From Cheiracanthium punctorium (lineage: Eukaryota; Arthropoda; Arachnida; Araneae; Cheiracanthiidae), in the NCBI GenBank assembly GCA_038373885.1, contig JAWZYV010013544.1, forward strand, positions 62,001 to 126,000: 64,000 bases of DNA. Direction: 5' to 3'. The notes under the pieces were generated by a model. That model saw only the letters and a program-made list of their open reading frames with translations, was not told the origin of the DNA and did not search any database. This document shows positions 33,560-44,539 of this stretch, piece by piece. The translations under genes were made by a program, and so were the position numbers. Every line of letters starts with the position of its first letter. Within the stretch, counting starts at the first letter, position 1.

Positions 33560-33900
33560 CCACCATGGCCGAGTGGATAAGACACCGAATATGGTTGAAG
33601 TCATTGGCGGATCCAGAGCCCCCCCCCCCCCCCAGACGAATGAAGTTTACACTATAGAGCATTGACTTGTTTTGTAAATTCAAGTCATTCTATAAGAGAA
33701 TGTAACAAAAATTGTCTTGCGCACCCTCCAGAATTTTTTTTTCTGGATCCGCCGCTGGTTCAAGTGTGAAGGTCCAGGGTTCAGGTCTACCGAGCATCTG
33801 TCAATTTACAGTTTGGATGTTGGGTGATTTTCTCCAGATGTAATGTGAATATGAGTTATATAAATTAACCAGATTTTTGAACATAGAATTGAGGACAAAT
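33560..33900 (+). repeat. tRNA-derived SINE split by a hAT MITE
   Basis: ATGGCCGAGTGGATAAGAC (about 33565-33583) is a clear A-box, and GGGTTCAGGTCTACC (about 33777-33791) a B-box. They are separated by a 156-bp MITE plus its 8-bp duplication. Removing these brings the boxes to tRNA-like spacing. The body (GCATCTGTCAATTTACAG, GATTTTCTCCAGATGTAATG) is shared with 33228-33320. Confidence 0.75.
33602..33757. mobile_element. hAT-like MITE with GGCGGATCCAG ends (156 bp)
   Basis: The ends CATTGGCGGATCCAG and CTGGATCCGCCGCTG are inverted repeats. The flanks GTTGAAGT (33594-33601) and GTTCAAGT (33758-33765) are an 8-bp duplication with one mismatch. It contains a 15-base C-run near the left end. It is the same family as 53970-54217. 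Confidence 0.85.
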
Positions 33901-35100
33901 CACCGTTGTATCCCCAATTCTGGAACAAAAATTGGGGATATTTTATAAATTTTATATAAATTCAAAACATTATCTAATATTTATAAAATGAAGGAAATAT
34001 GGTTGATTTTTATAAAATTAGGGAACAAATAATTATTATAATTACTGTTCAACCCCAATTTTATTGCTTATTAATTGTTTTATATATTGGAACAAACGCT
34101 AGAAGCCTTCTTCCGCTCAGGGCACCGACGCCCTAAGGCTTAACTCCTGTGTTTTTGCCTTACAAAAAACACAAAACAACAAAACTTTCTGAAATTAAAT
34201 TGGATTAAAATAGTAGAAAAAATACCTTTTCATTAGTATTTCCATAAAAATAAAAAATATCAGTATAATTTATAGTTAAGGAATTTTTTTTATAATACAT
34301 TAGCTGCTGTTGTTAAAAAAATAATAATAATAAAATTAAATAAATAAATAAAAGTTTTAATTCACTATACTGAATAATTATAAATTGAAAAAAATAATAA
34401 TAGTTTCATTTTAAAATTATCACTATGAATAATTAATTTAATAGCATTTATTTGAACAACTTGTTTGTCATGTTTCTGTTCAAATAAAATAATAGTAAAA
34501 ATTACGCCAAAATCATGTTTTGCTACAGCATTGTAAAATGCTGTTACAAATTAAATAAAATTTAATGCTCTTATCTCCTTAAAAATGAATAAAAGTAACC
34601 ATTTTTTGCTGATTATAGTACTTTATCTTTCTAAAAATTAATTGATTAATTCATTGCAGATATTGAAGTATAAACTATTTTGCAGTAGAATAACACTAAT
34701 TTGTTTTATTTTTTTCCACGCGATCTAATTTAAAGTGAATAATTTAAAAGCTAAAATCCCTCGGACTTTCTTTTCCAACTACCCCGTCCCGTGTCCGCGT
34801 ACACATAACATGTTGCACAGGCGCAGTTGGGGGGGGTGAGGGGGGACGAGTGCATTCCTAAGAGCTTTCCACCCCTTGTAGGAACCACAGTATTACGCAG
34901 GAAGACGAAATGGACCTTTCCCTATTATATCGGTCCCTATTCATGGTCAATCGAAGAGCGGAAGTTGGTGGTTTTTTTGTTTTTTTTTTTTCGTTTGCTT
35001 GTCCATTCCATTCCAAGGCTGTAACAGAAATCATCTCGCAACGTAAACTTTTCAGTAACGTGGATTTTGAGTTTTCTCAGAGCAATGAAGATGGGAGATT
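33900..35100. other. Very AT-rich stretch with microsatellites
   Basis: It contains (ATAA/AATA)n near 34318-34350, with (TTAA)n just before the SINE at about 33478-33500. A G-run lies at about 34829. Frames at 34827-35149 are partly poly(F) translation with no signature. Confidence 0.35.
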
Positions 35101-35400
35101 GCTGTATTTTTCTCTGGATAAATTGCGATTTTTTTTTTCCTTAGACTAAATGGCACTGACTGCAGCTAGACAAAAATTTTAAAATAGTCTGAATGTGGTT
35201 AGTGCTTTTTAGTTTTAAATAGGCTAAGTTCTTACGTCAGTTAGATCGGACTTTGCTGTAGTTTTCTCTGGATAAACTGTGATTTTTTTCTAAAGACTAA
35301 CTGGTATTAACCTCAACTAGACAAAAATTTTAAAGTTGTCTAAATGTGGTTAGTGCTTTTTGGTTTTCATTTTGCTAAGTTCTCACGACAGTTAAAAAGG
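35101..35400. repeat. Tandem duplication, 154-bp unit
   Basis: GCTGTATTTTTCTCTGGATAAATTG (35101) and GCTGTAGTTTTCTCTGGATAAACTG (35255; both shortened here) start two successive units. Both continue with AGACTAA-TGG, CTAGACAAAAATTTTAAA, AATGTGGTTAGTGCTTTTT and GCTAAGTTCT-ACG. About one in ten bases differs. It is a local duplication of unknown role. Confidence 0.75.
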
Positions 35401-36589
35401 GGTAAGTTGATTTTTAAGTATATATTAAGAATTTGTATTTTTTCTTAGCTAGATTTTTTTATGTTATCTCAGGGACTACTAAAATAAGATGTAGTTCAAA
35501 ACTGCTAATTATTTCTAAATAATGCGAAAATGAAATTTATAATTCAAATAAGCAAACTTGGAAACTATTAATAAACAAGCAGGACGGTATTTTTAATAAA
35601 TAACTTACATACTGCATTGAAAAATGTGTCTATTTACTTAAGTACTTAATTTCATATTACTCAAAACAACAGAAAAAAATAAGTATATTCTGTTATAGAA
35701 AGTTCCTTTCTTCTACTAAAGGATAATCCTATGAAAATTCAGTAATATATAAAATATTTACTTAAAGTAAGTATCTTCTAATAATAAACATGGTTTTATT
35801 AATACTTATTAGTTTCATATATAGTTTAGCACTAATCAACCTATTAAAAATAATTATTATTATTATATAAATTACTTTACATCACTGGGGCTAATTTTGA
35901 AATATACAAAATACTTAGTTATTAAGTATAAACAAAATAATTTGTTTGTATATGAAAATGTTTAATTATTTTGAAGAGAAAACGTTTTTATGAAATTAAC
36001 CGTTTATTTGTAGAATCAGCCAATATTTTAATTTCTTTTAACGTATGTTGTTTACATTCTTCTTTAAAACAATATATATAAAATCAAAAGTCAACTTTAT
36101 TTTGTATTATGACATAACTTAACAAAAAAATAAATTAAAACATTTTTTAAAAAAGCATGTTGTATAACTTTAATATTTTTTTTCTCTCTTTTTTTAGCAT
36201 TGCATGAATGTTTATTTATAATCTTTGGTTCTAGAAAATTATAAATTTTCTTGGCTTCTAAAAAATTTTTTGAAGAGAAAAAGGAACATTGTCTAGTTGA
36301 GCCTAATATGTTGTTTAAAAAATGTTTATGGTCTGATAAACATATAGTAACACGTTTAAAAAAAGTAAACCATTGGTTGATGCATAAAAAAATAATACGG
36401 TTAATTTTAAAAAGAGCTTTCCTTCTTAAATTCATCAAATATTTTCTTAAAAACAAAATAATTTGCCAATTAGGTATTTTTAATAAATTTAGTCCTAGTG
36501 GTGTAAAGTCATTTATATAATAATAATTATTATTTCTTTAATTTGTTGATTAATACTTTAGAGAACTAACTACGGAGCTAATTAGGGTA
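35401..36589. other. Very AT-rich stretch
   Basis: Open frames on both strands at 36097-36520 overlap each other and are rich in Lys/Phe/Ile/Asn, as expected of AT-rich noise. I see no repeat ends. Confidence 0.35.
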
Positions 36590-36900
36590 TTTTGGGTATC
36601 AATAAGGTGCTGGCCGGTTTTCGATATTTTGTCGTTGCCGATACCACACCAAAAACGTAATGGTTTTGGTTCAAAAGTGGCACAGGGCTGGGCCGACGCC
36701 GTTATCGTTTTTGCCGACAACGAACCAGAACCACCCCATCCTTTCGGCCCGACACACGCCCAGGCGGACGCAATTTTGTCGTTTTCGGTACCGCGTGAGC
36801 GATGTCGCCCCGGCACATTCTGCGCCGGCATGCCAGTGTCGGCCCAAAACTTATCCGATAGGGCTGTGTTTGCATCCTATACCCCCATTGTACGACCCAT
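36590..36900. repeat. GC-rich repeat E, copy 2
   Basis: An abrupt GC- and CpG-rich island inside AT-rich DNA, with frames open on both strands that reflect composition. Its end CCGATAGGGCTGTGTTTGC is the reverse complement of a motif at about 32087. It may be an element end or a fragment acquired from another compartment. Confidence 0.4.
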
Positions 36901-36999
36901 ATCAATAGAGCAGCAGATAGTATATCCATCTCCATAACTGTAACGAAACATACGGATTCTTCCAAAACTCATCAAAACGATACCATTCGGCTCGGCACA

Positions 37000-37370
37000 A
37001 ACGAATTGCAACCAGAACATACTACTACTCAAATACCGAAACTGATTTTTCCCTTCAAACAGCGAGAATCCATAATACTTCCGGTATCTAGTAACGGAAC
37101 GGAACATACTATTACTCAAATATCGAAATTCATTTTCTCCCTCCGGCAGTCTTGTATTCGAAGTTCGAACCTGGTCGATCCGAAATGCACACTCAAAAGT
37201 CATTTTCCCCCTTGAAACCGCGATCCGATATCCAGTAACAAATAACAGAAGATATTAGTACCCGATTACTGGAACCCGTTTCCCCCCTAGTTCGCCTCGC
37301 CTGGCAGTCAGTATTCGAAGTTCGAAGCTGCTCGATCCGAAACAGCTTCGGATCGAGTAACGAGATCACC
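37000..37370. repeat. Degenerate short tandem motif region with a hairpin
   Basis: GAACATACTACTACTCAAATA (37015, shortened) recurs as GAACATACTATTACTCAAAT (37102), each followed by a TTTTTCCCTTC / TTTTCTCCCTCC block. GAAGTTCGAA also recurs (about 37157, 37317). CTGCTCGATCCGAAAC and its complement (about 37327-37357) form a small hairpin. Confidence 0.4.
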
Positions 37371-38099
37371 CGCAAAGTAGCAATTCCTTACTTCGAGTCT
37401 GAGTGATTATCCGTATCTTAGTACCGAATACATGCGGTTTGCTTCAGCTCTAATATTCAGCAAATTTTAGCAATTTTATATGGTTGGTAACGTTAGTACG
37501 CTAGGGCACCAATTTTCCGTCACAGAAATGCTGAGGTGGATTTTTAACTGTGGTGCATGCTTTCATTTTTACAATTGAGTGCGATCAGAAAATGGAAAGA
37601 AATGAATCTCCAATGAGAGCGAAATCATTGCGTCGTGGGAGAACCGCTTGATCCGAGCATAGACTGCTTTAAGATACACGCTACTGCATATACCAGTAGC
37701 TCAGTATAACACAACAAGTCGCCCAATTAGAGATGGCCAATGATTCGATGAGTCGAATCAGTGATTCGAATCTTGGTACTGAGTGGCTCAGTCTTTACAC
37801 TCACTCTCTACTGATTCGAATCTCAAGCCCTCAAGGGAAATACATTCCAAGTGCGAAGGGAAGAAAAACTTATTTTCCCTTTGCCGTTCCCAGGGATTTT
37901 CCCTTACTCTTTCAACTCTTTTCGACTCTTTACGACTCCTTTTGGCTCCTTTCGACTCTTTACGACTCTGAGTCGATAGATGATTTGAAACAGTAAATGA
38001 GTGGGTGTGGGTGAGTTGGTCACTGAGTTGGTGCAGCAACGAATCTTTACTGATTCATTGTTTCGCTCTGTTTCGGTGATTGTATACTATCGTTGAGAT

Positions 38100-38275
38100 T
38101 CGTTAGTTTTTCGAATCTTCTATCGACTCAGAGTCGAAAGGAGCCGAAAAGAGTTGAAAGGATGTTTCATTTAATTGGAGGGGTTTTTTCGAATCTTCTA
38201 TCGACTCAGAGTCGAAAGGAGTCGAAAAGAGTTGAAAGGATGTTTCATTTAATTGAAGTTTTTTTTTCGAATCTT
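38100..38275. repeat. Short tandem repeat, about 80-bp unit
   Basis: TTTTTCGAATCTTCTATCGACTCAGAGTCGAAAGGAG is read twice (about 38115 and 38188), each followed by AGAGTTGAAAGGATGTTTCATTTAATTG. A related inverted stretch (CAACTCTTTTCGACTCTTTACGACTC) lies at 37915-37975. Confidence 0.65.
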
Positions 38276-38533
38276 TGGTGTTTCATTTCTTGGTTGGTGG
38301 TCGGATTTTAAAGTTTTATCTGTCTGTGGGTGTGGAGTGGGTCGAACATCGTTTGCTTTTGGCGGGTGGCATAGGCGTTACTTCCTAAGGGCAAGAGGGG
38401 TCAATCTCCCCCCCGAAAAAAAAATTAAGAAAATCCCTCCTTCCAACTTGTCTGACTGATTTAATATTTGTTTAAAATTTAATGAAACATCCCTTTTCTA
38501 CTTTTAACTTTAATATATGTCCCCCTGCCCCCA

Positions 38534-38569
<36 letters not shown>

Positions 38570-39085
38570 GGAACGTTAAGTTTACATGGTGGCGGATTTT
38601 CATGTGAAGGGAAATAGAATGAAATAAAGTTAGGATTGTGCTTGTCACTTTTAATGAAGGATACAGGGGCGGTATTAAGCGCTCTCACAAAAGGACTTTG
38701 TAGTAAGCAAAATAACATTTCGCTTTATTGCAGCAGATTTCCTTGTTTTTTTTTACCTTGTTTTTCGTTTAAGGGGAATGATTTTATTTTCTTTCGTAAG
38801 TCAGAGAAATACAAAATAGGGCCTAAAGCAGTGGCGTAGTTAGTGTTATTGACAGTGGCGTAGCCAGGATTTTATTTCGGGGTGGGCTGGGTATCAAATT
38901 TAAAGATAAAGTTCAATTGTAAGCTAAGTAAAGGGTCCCATTTTTTTTTGGGGGGGCAGCAGCCCCTCAGTAGGACTGGGCCAAAAATCGACATATCGGT
39001 TTTATTTCAACATCAAATATCCGATATTCCCATTTTCATTTCAGTGAAATCTCGAATTCGATAAATGGCAAAAATACAGGCCGGC

Positions 39086-39258
39086 CAGGGGCGTAGCCAG
39101 AATTTTTTTATTGGGGGGGGGGGTTATGACTACTGCAACTCATATATATGTATACGTGTGTATGATAATGTAGTGAAGAATATACATTTTGTATGGCAAA
39201 AAATTCCTCATGGGGGGTTATGACCCCCCTAACCCCCCCCCCCTTGGCTACGCCTCTG
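39086..39258. mobile_element. hAT-like MITE with exact 8-bp TSD, nested (173 bp)
   Basis: The ends CAGGGGCGTAGCCAG and TTGGCTACGCCTCTG are inverted repeats. The flanks are AGGCCGGC (39078-39085 and 39259-39266), exact. It contains long G and C runs inside the ends. A truncated inverted relative is at 32545-32649, and an isolated end-like CAGTGGCGTAGCCAGG lies at about 38861. Confidence 0.9.
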
Positions 39259-39363
39259 AGGCCGGCGATAAGAAAATCCTGAGATCAATACCAGCTTGTG
39301 ATGCTTTTGCTACTGCTTTCTCTCGGAAAGCTTCTTCTTCTCTCATCGCAGAAAAAACAGCTC

Positions 39364-39885
39364 CATGGTTCATTAGTCTAATTACCATAATTAATTAACG
39401 TATATCTCGGAACCTATCCACCGGAGCGCGTTTTTATTGATTCTCGACCCCCCCTAGACTCAACACCCCACCGATACTTAAAATTTCGAATGCTTTGACA
39501 CCAAACTTAACCTTTTAATCTTACAGGCCCAGGGGGTCATACGAAGCTCCCCTATATTTTCAATTTGGGCATTTTAAAAACTAGCCTCCTCCGGCGGCAA
39601 CTCCAAAGTCTGGAAACCATCCCAGAGCCAATTTCTACATGTTTGCAGTCCTTTTAAGCCTCAATCATGGTTAATTAGTCTAATTACCATAATTAATTAA
39701 CGTATATCTCGGAAACTATCCATCGGAGCGCGTTTTTATTGATTCTCGACCCCCCCTCTGGGACCCCCATCGATACATAAAATTTCGAATACTTTGACAC
39801 CAAACTTAACCTTTTAATCTTACAGGCCCAGGGGGTCATACGAAGCTCCCCTGTATTTTCATTTCGGGCAGTTTAAACACTAGTT
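39364..39885. repeat. Tandem duplication, 302-bp unit
   Basis: CATGGTT-ATTAGTCTAATTACC starts units at 39364 and 39666. Both contain AACGTATATCTCGGAA, GGAGCGCGTTTTTATTGATT, TTTGACACCAAACTTAACC and CAGGCCCAGGGGGTCATACG with very few differences. The high identity implies a recent duplication or gene conversion inside the hAT element. Confidence 0.85.
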
Positions 39886-40508
39886 TTACTGGAGCAAGGA
39901 GAGAGAGATGCTAACTGCCCGAGAACTCAGCGGAGAAGAAACCCGATGAATGGGTGAAGGGTGTTTAAATAGTACGGCTTTCGGCGCAGAGAGAGGGAAA
40001 ATTTCTTTAGTTGTTTTATTGATTCAAGATTCGAATCACTGATTCGAATCATCGAAGTAGTGAGTGAGTCGAGATTCGAATCAGTAAAATGAGTCGAACC
40101 GCCCATCTCTACGCCCAATTCATGCTTGCTTCAAAAATTTTAAAATTTTAAAAAAATTCTTACAGTTTAAAAATTGTGGTGGTTTTAATTGTCTTTGCAG
40201 GAAATGTATTTTCGATAACAGTATATATTAAATTTGTATTAATAAATTATGGTTTCAATTTCTGCAATTCAGTTTAAAAAGTTTTCTGTTTATTGTTCTC
40301 ATTTCTTTCCGCTTGGATTTCTATTTTGATTGCGGCAGCACCTTCAGTTATTTTTCTGATGACACTTTTCAAATAAATTTCGATTGTTTTTCCAAATTTT
40401 CACAGCCGATCTGTACTTTAGAAATCAAATGAAGTGATCATATGTAAGGGTCATTTTATGAGACGTTGGCCCTTCTGAGAAACGAAAGATTTTCGACGTG
40501 CATTGAAC

Positions 40509-40945
40509 CAACACCTCCTACATATAAAAAGCCTAACAACTGAAACTTTGACGTCATCACTAGGCCTTCAAGTAATGACGTCATCACAGTTTTACGCTCA
40601 CAAAGTAAAAGTATTTAAAATTTCTGGTGAATGCTACTAATATTAGAAAATATCTTAAATAAAAAATTAAAATGAAAATACCCTTCTCATACAAATTTTT
40701 TCATTCCGATCTATTTCCTTATCATATTATCTAATTAGTCATGGTTAAAAACTGTCATTTGTCATTTGTCATAAAGTTATAATTTTATCTCAAATTATTA
40801 AAATATTGTTATTCATGAGCAAATTCACCAGTAACTTTTCATAGTTTTATTTTGTGAAAATAATACTTTTAACTGGAGGCCTAATAATGACGTCACAGCT
40901 TGGTGACGTAGGAGTTGTTAGGCTTTCTTTATCTAGGAGGTGTTG
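40509..40945. mobile_element. 7-bp-TSD MITE, copy 7 (exact TSD)
   Basis: The ends CAACACCTCCTACATATA and TTTATCTAGGAGGTGTTG are inverted repeats. The flanks ATTGAAC (40502-40508, 40946-40952) are exact. It carries TGACGTCA at least three times near its ends. This is the best-preserved copy and close to the family consensus. Confidence 0.92.
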
Positions 40946-41456
40946 ATTGAACACACGATCCCTCCTCCCTGCTGGGAAATTTATGCTGGTACAGAACCCA
41001 ATTTTTATTATTTTATAGAATTAGCTGTGGTGACAAATCTTACTGACATCAAATATCAGAGGTGTAGCGTTCATACGATTAAATATACGATATCTCCAGC
41101 ACTATGGGAGGAGGCAGTGGAATGTTGAAATGCAACGGCAGTTAATTCTTTTGAATAATTAGTAAGAGGCACTAAATTTACCTCATTCAAAAATCAAACT
41201 AGAAAGGGTCTAGAGCAGGCTTGGCAGTTCTTTTTTTAGGCCCAAATTCTACTTTTTTTTAAGGCCACATGAAAATTTTTAGATGTTTATTATTTTAATA
41301 TTTTGTGAAATACGTTACAGCGGTAAGGCGTCAAAGTGTTGCCGGATTGGCTTTCTTTTCATCCTAAAAGCCAACCTGGCAACCCCGGTCTAGAGACAAT
41401 CGAAGCTGGTAAAATCAGCCTCAAGAAACGGAATTGAAAATTCAACTATGGCGTGA
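40946..41456. repeat. Dispersed repeat F, copy 1
   Basis: It aligns in reverse complement with 56090-56540: CCTCCTGCTG-like left part, ATTTTATAGAATTAG-TGTG, GACATCAAATATCAGAGG, CAT-ATGATTAAA, and later CTGCCAAGC- and AGGCTGATTTCACC-like motifs. No open frame or boundaries are clear. Confidence 0.6.
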
Positions 41457-41740
41457 TTTAAAAGTTTAATGTTGGTTAAAATTCATAATAGGGAATTTAT
41501 ATTACTAGTAGTTACACAAAGTGGCCAGTTTTGAAGCCCATTATCTTACTGTTCTTTATACTTAGCACAGTGTTGGCCAAATTGCTGGACTCTTTTTAAC
41601 GAGAACCTCTCTTTTTAATTTGTCATCATTGTTTTATTTAGGTTAGGGTTGCTACAAATTTAGGGTGTCGTCGTAAAAGCTGATTTTGGCCATCCCAATT
41701 ACTGACATTGCGAAATGTATGAAAAGCAGACAGACATGTA
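41457..41740. repeat. Dispersed repeat C, copy 2
   Basis: Relative of 27178-27455 in the same orientation. It is followed by a 34-bp local duplication, GACATGTACACAATTTAAAATATTTTT (about 41733 and 41771; the shared part is given in shortened form). Confidence 0.65.
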
Positions 41741-42149
41741 CACAATTTAAAATATTTTTTTAAGGATTAAGACATGTACACAATTTAAAATATTTTTATT
41801 ATTTCAAAGATATGAACTTTCGAACTGCAAGAGCAGAAAACACCGATTCATTTATCAAAGAATTGTTTTACCGGCGCAATTTTGCATAAATAAAACTGTT
41901 TTATTTTAATCTTCCAGCAAGAGCGTGCATGTGAGAGATACACTAAAAGAAAATGTTTTTAAAAAACGTTTTAATAATTTGTAATTATTAACCCTAAGAT
42001 AGTTATAATATGATTTCAAAATTATATACACTCTTGAAAATTGGCATTTTACAATAGCGTATTTAGGAAATACGCGCGACCTTTTATGTTGCTATTATAT
42101 GGGCCGCTGGAAGGTTAAAAAGCACTGGAGTGATTTTCAGTCTCGCTGG

Positions 42150-42690
42150 GTTTTCCTGTCGACATGTTTTCGTGGACCGATTTTCAACGATACGTTTTCG
42201 TTGCATTTTTAATAGGATAGCCAAATAGAATCGGGACAGGGGAAGAAGGAGAGAATAATACGTTGAAAGTCGCCAAGGTGGTTTGCAATTTTCGATGAAT
42301 TATCGCCAAGTTTGCCGCCATAAGACCCCAAAACAAATTATAGCTTGACCCCATCTTCCATATTTAGCTATAAACAGGCAAACGCAATATTTTATTGCAT
42401 AGTTACTATAAACCTGACGAAGATTATAGAACAGTTTTAGTTGGCAACTTTACAGTAGATTTCAATTCCAAAGAAGTGTTTCACGGAACAAGGAAGATAA
42501 ATACGGTACGCTCATAGATTATGATACACTTTCCAAACAAACAGTATTTATATAGGTGAAGTATATAGTTAGAATTTGTTTGGAGAAGATTATAAAACAG
42601 TTTTAGTAGGCAATTTTAATATAGATTTTCATTCCAAAGAAGTATTTCATGAGACAAGAGTAAAAATACGGCAAATTTATGATTAATGAT
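42150..42690. repeat. Repeat element with about 160-bp tandem units, locus 3
   Basis: AGAATAATACGTTGAAAGTC (about 42252) matches the flank of locus 1. It is followed by units marked by GTGTTTCACGGAACAAGGAAG (about 42476) and GTATTTCATGAGACAAGAG (about 42641), with AGTATATAGTTAGAAT, GAAGATTATA-AACAGTTTTAGT and AGATTT-CATTCCAAAGAAGT blocks between. It is the same family as 19620-20200. Confidence 0.6.
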
Positions 42691-42744
42691 ACTTTTTAAG
42701 AAAATAAAACCATAAACTTTCCATTTTTTTAACTCACTTTTTAT

Positions 42745-42880
42745 CGGAACCATTTTCACCACTATTTTTAAACAGTTTTATTTTATATTAAAAATAGGAA
42801 CTGTTTAAGATTAAAATCAAGAAAATATAGTAATAAAAAATGTTCTGATAAAATAGGAACGGTTGGCAGCTGTATATTTG
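42745..42880. mobile_element. ATAGCTGCCAAC-family MITE, left-truncated
   Basis: TTTTCACCACTATTTTTAAACAGTTTTATTTTA and the right end AGGAACGGTTGGCAGCTGTA correspond to the element at 63273-63434. The left terminal repeat is eroded. Confidence 0.55.
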
Positions 42881-42899
42881 TATTGTTCAGTATGAACTT

Positions 42900-44083
42900 G
42901 CAAGCGATGTTACGCGAAATTTCTGATAGCCTACAGATTTGAAAAATAGTTCAAAGCTGGATAACAATGCAATACTGAGAGCTCTGGAGCCTTTTACATT
43001 ACTTGGCAACAGTTAAATTGATGTTGATACATTCGAAACGTCTGCAATGATGCAGAAATATGCAGGAAAGGTTCAGATGTTGGTGGCATCAAGGAATATA
43101 ATGAAATATTGATAATTTTTGGGGGCTTGAGTAATGTTCTGAGTCAATGCTAGTCACTTAAAGGTGTTTCCTCAGTTTTGAGTCGCCGGGTGTGAACAGG
43201 TAAAATCTATATTAAATGGAGTTTAAATTTTGTGGCTACCCACTTGCATCTTACTGAGATTGTTGTGCAGTAAACATAATGTCCAGTTTTTGCCTCAGGT
43301 GCTTGAAGTGCTAAAGCAAGCGTTTATTTCTGCGAGCAAAACAAGTAAGTTTTTTAAAGAGTAAAATAAGACATGCATACAGGGTTACCAGAATTTTTTT
43401 TTGGAAAAAATCAGTATCAAAATTTCCAAAAATTGTTTTTCGTCGCCGACGCTAATGGTCAATTTACTGTTTTTCCGTGAAGTTTTTCCTTCCATTTAAT
43501 AGAGTGGGTGTCATGTAGAAGAACGAGCCTTCACATACTCGAGCCCAGACCCACATTTCCTCTTTCACTAAGATTGTCCCTTACACATATGAATTAATAT
43601 CTATATGCGCTTTCCATCAAAATGTGATTACACTTTTTCGTCTTAAAAAGATTGTGTTGAGAAGAGAAAATCTTCTCACAATCCGAATTCAGTACTGAGA
43701 GAGCAAATAGACTAGTGGTAAAATAAGCCAGTAAATCGTATTTGGGTTTCCTACTGCTTTTTTATGAGCGAGAAATATACAAGAGAGAGAATCTTTATCC
43801 AAACCCGTTGGAAATCTCACGCAAGGATAAACCAACGTTTATTGTGGCTCGGAAATGCTTAAAGAAGCGACACTGGGGCTTGATCGCCAGATTTGACGAT
43901 TGGTAAGTGTAAACTATAAGTTGAATTTACTTTAGACATTCGAATTACAGACCCTCTTCGCGTAAACTCCTGTGAATTTTCCGGTAAAATGTTATTCCAG
44001 AAACTTTCATAAATCATAAATTTCATCCACATACAGAGCTGCCATGTAAGATTTTTCCTTAAAAATAAAACGATGTAAAGTTA
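42900..44083. other. Unassigned stretch
   Basis: I find no gene or repeat boundary that I can support. Confidence 0.3.
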
Positions 44084-44090
44084 AATGAGC

Positions 44091-44494
44091 CAACGCATAG
44101 AGAGTCTTACAACTTCTACTTCAGCAAGCGTAAGCATAATCACAGTTTTCACTTCACAAAATAAAACTATTTAAAAGTTCTGGTAATTTCTAGAAATATT
44201 AGAAATTATATTAAATTAAACGTTAATATTAAAATACTTTTCTCATACCAAATTATTCATTTTGATCTATTTCCTTATCATATTATCTAATTAGTCACGG
44301 TTCAAAATTGCCATTTGTCGTAAAATTATACTTTCTACCTCAAAATATTAAAAGAATGCTAATCATGGGTAAATTTACCAGAAATTTTGAATAGTTTTAT
44401 TTTGTGAAAATAAACCTTTTGTAAGTATTGGAGTGGTGACGTGAAAGCTTTGTGACGTTGAAGCGGTAAAGCTTTGTATAGCTAGGAGGCGTTG
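44091..44494. mobile_element. 7-bp-TSD MITE, copy 8
   Basis: The ends CAACGCATAGAGAGTCTTACAAC (shortened) and TATAGCTAGGAGGCGTTG are inverted repeats. The flanks AATGAGC (44084-44090) and AATGAAC (44495-44501) are a 7-bp duplication with one mismatch. Confidence 0.85.
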
Positions 44495-44539
44495 AATGAA
44501 CACGCAGGCCAGAAATGGATGTACTATAGTTATACGCAG

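Larger units (their letters stand above)
37728..40111. mobile_element. 2.4-kb hAT-type element with exact 8-bp TSD and GATTCGAATC subterminal motifs
   Basis: The ends TAGAGATGGCC and GCCCATCTCTA are inverted repeats. Both flanks read CGCCCAAT (37720-37727, 40112-40119). TAG ends with an 8-bp duplication are typical of hAT. GATTCGAATC-type palindromes and GAGTCGAA motifs cluster within the first and last few hundred bases. The interior carries tandem CGACTC/GAGTCG runs (37920-38240), a poly(A) run (about 38539-38569), a nested MITE (39086-39258) and a 302-bp duplication. No transposase is visible, so it is non-autonomous. Confidence 0.8.

Noticed and set aside
34827..35149. Frames with long Phe runs
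   Set aside because: Translation of poly(T), overlapping and without codon-like composition.
36097..36520. 119- and 89-codon frames on opposite strands
   Set aside because: Lys/Asn/Phe/Ile-rich on both strands, expected from extreme AT content.
36629..36965. Several 82-102-codon frames in the GC-rich block
   Set aside because: Open in multiple frames on both strands because GC-rich DNA has few stop codons; no homology recognised and no splice support.
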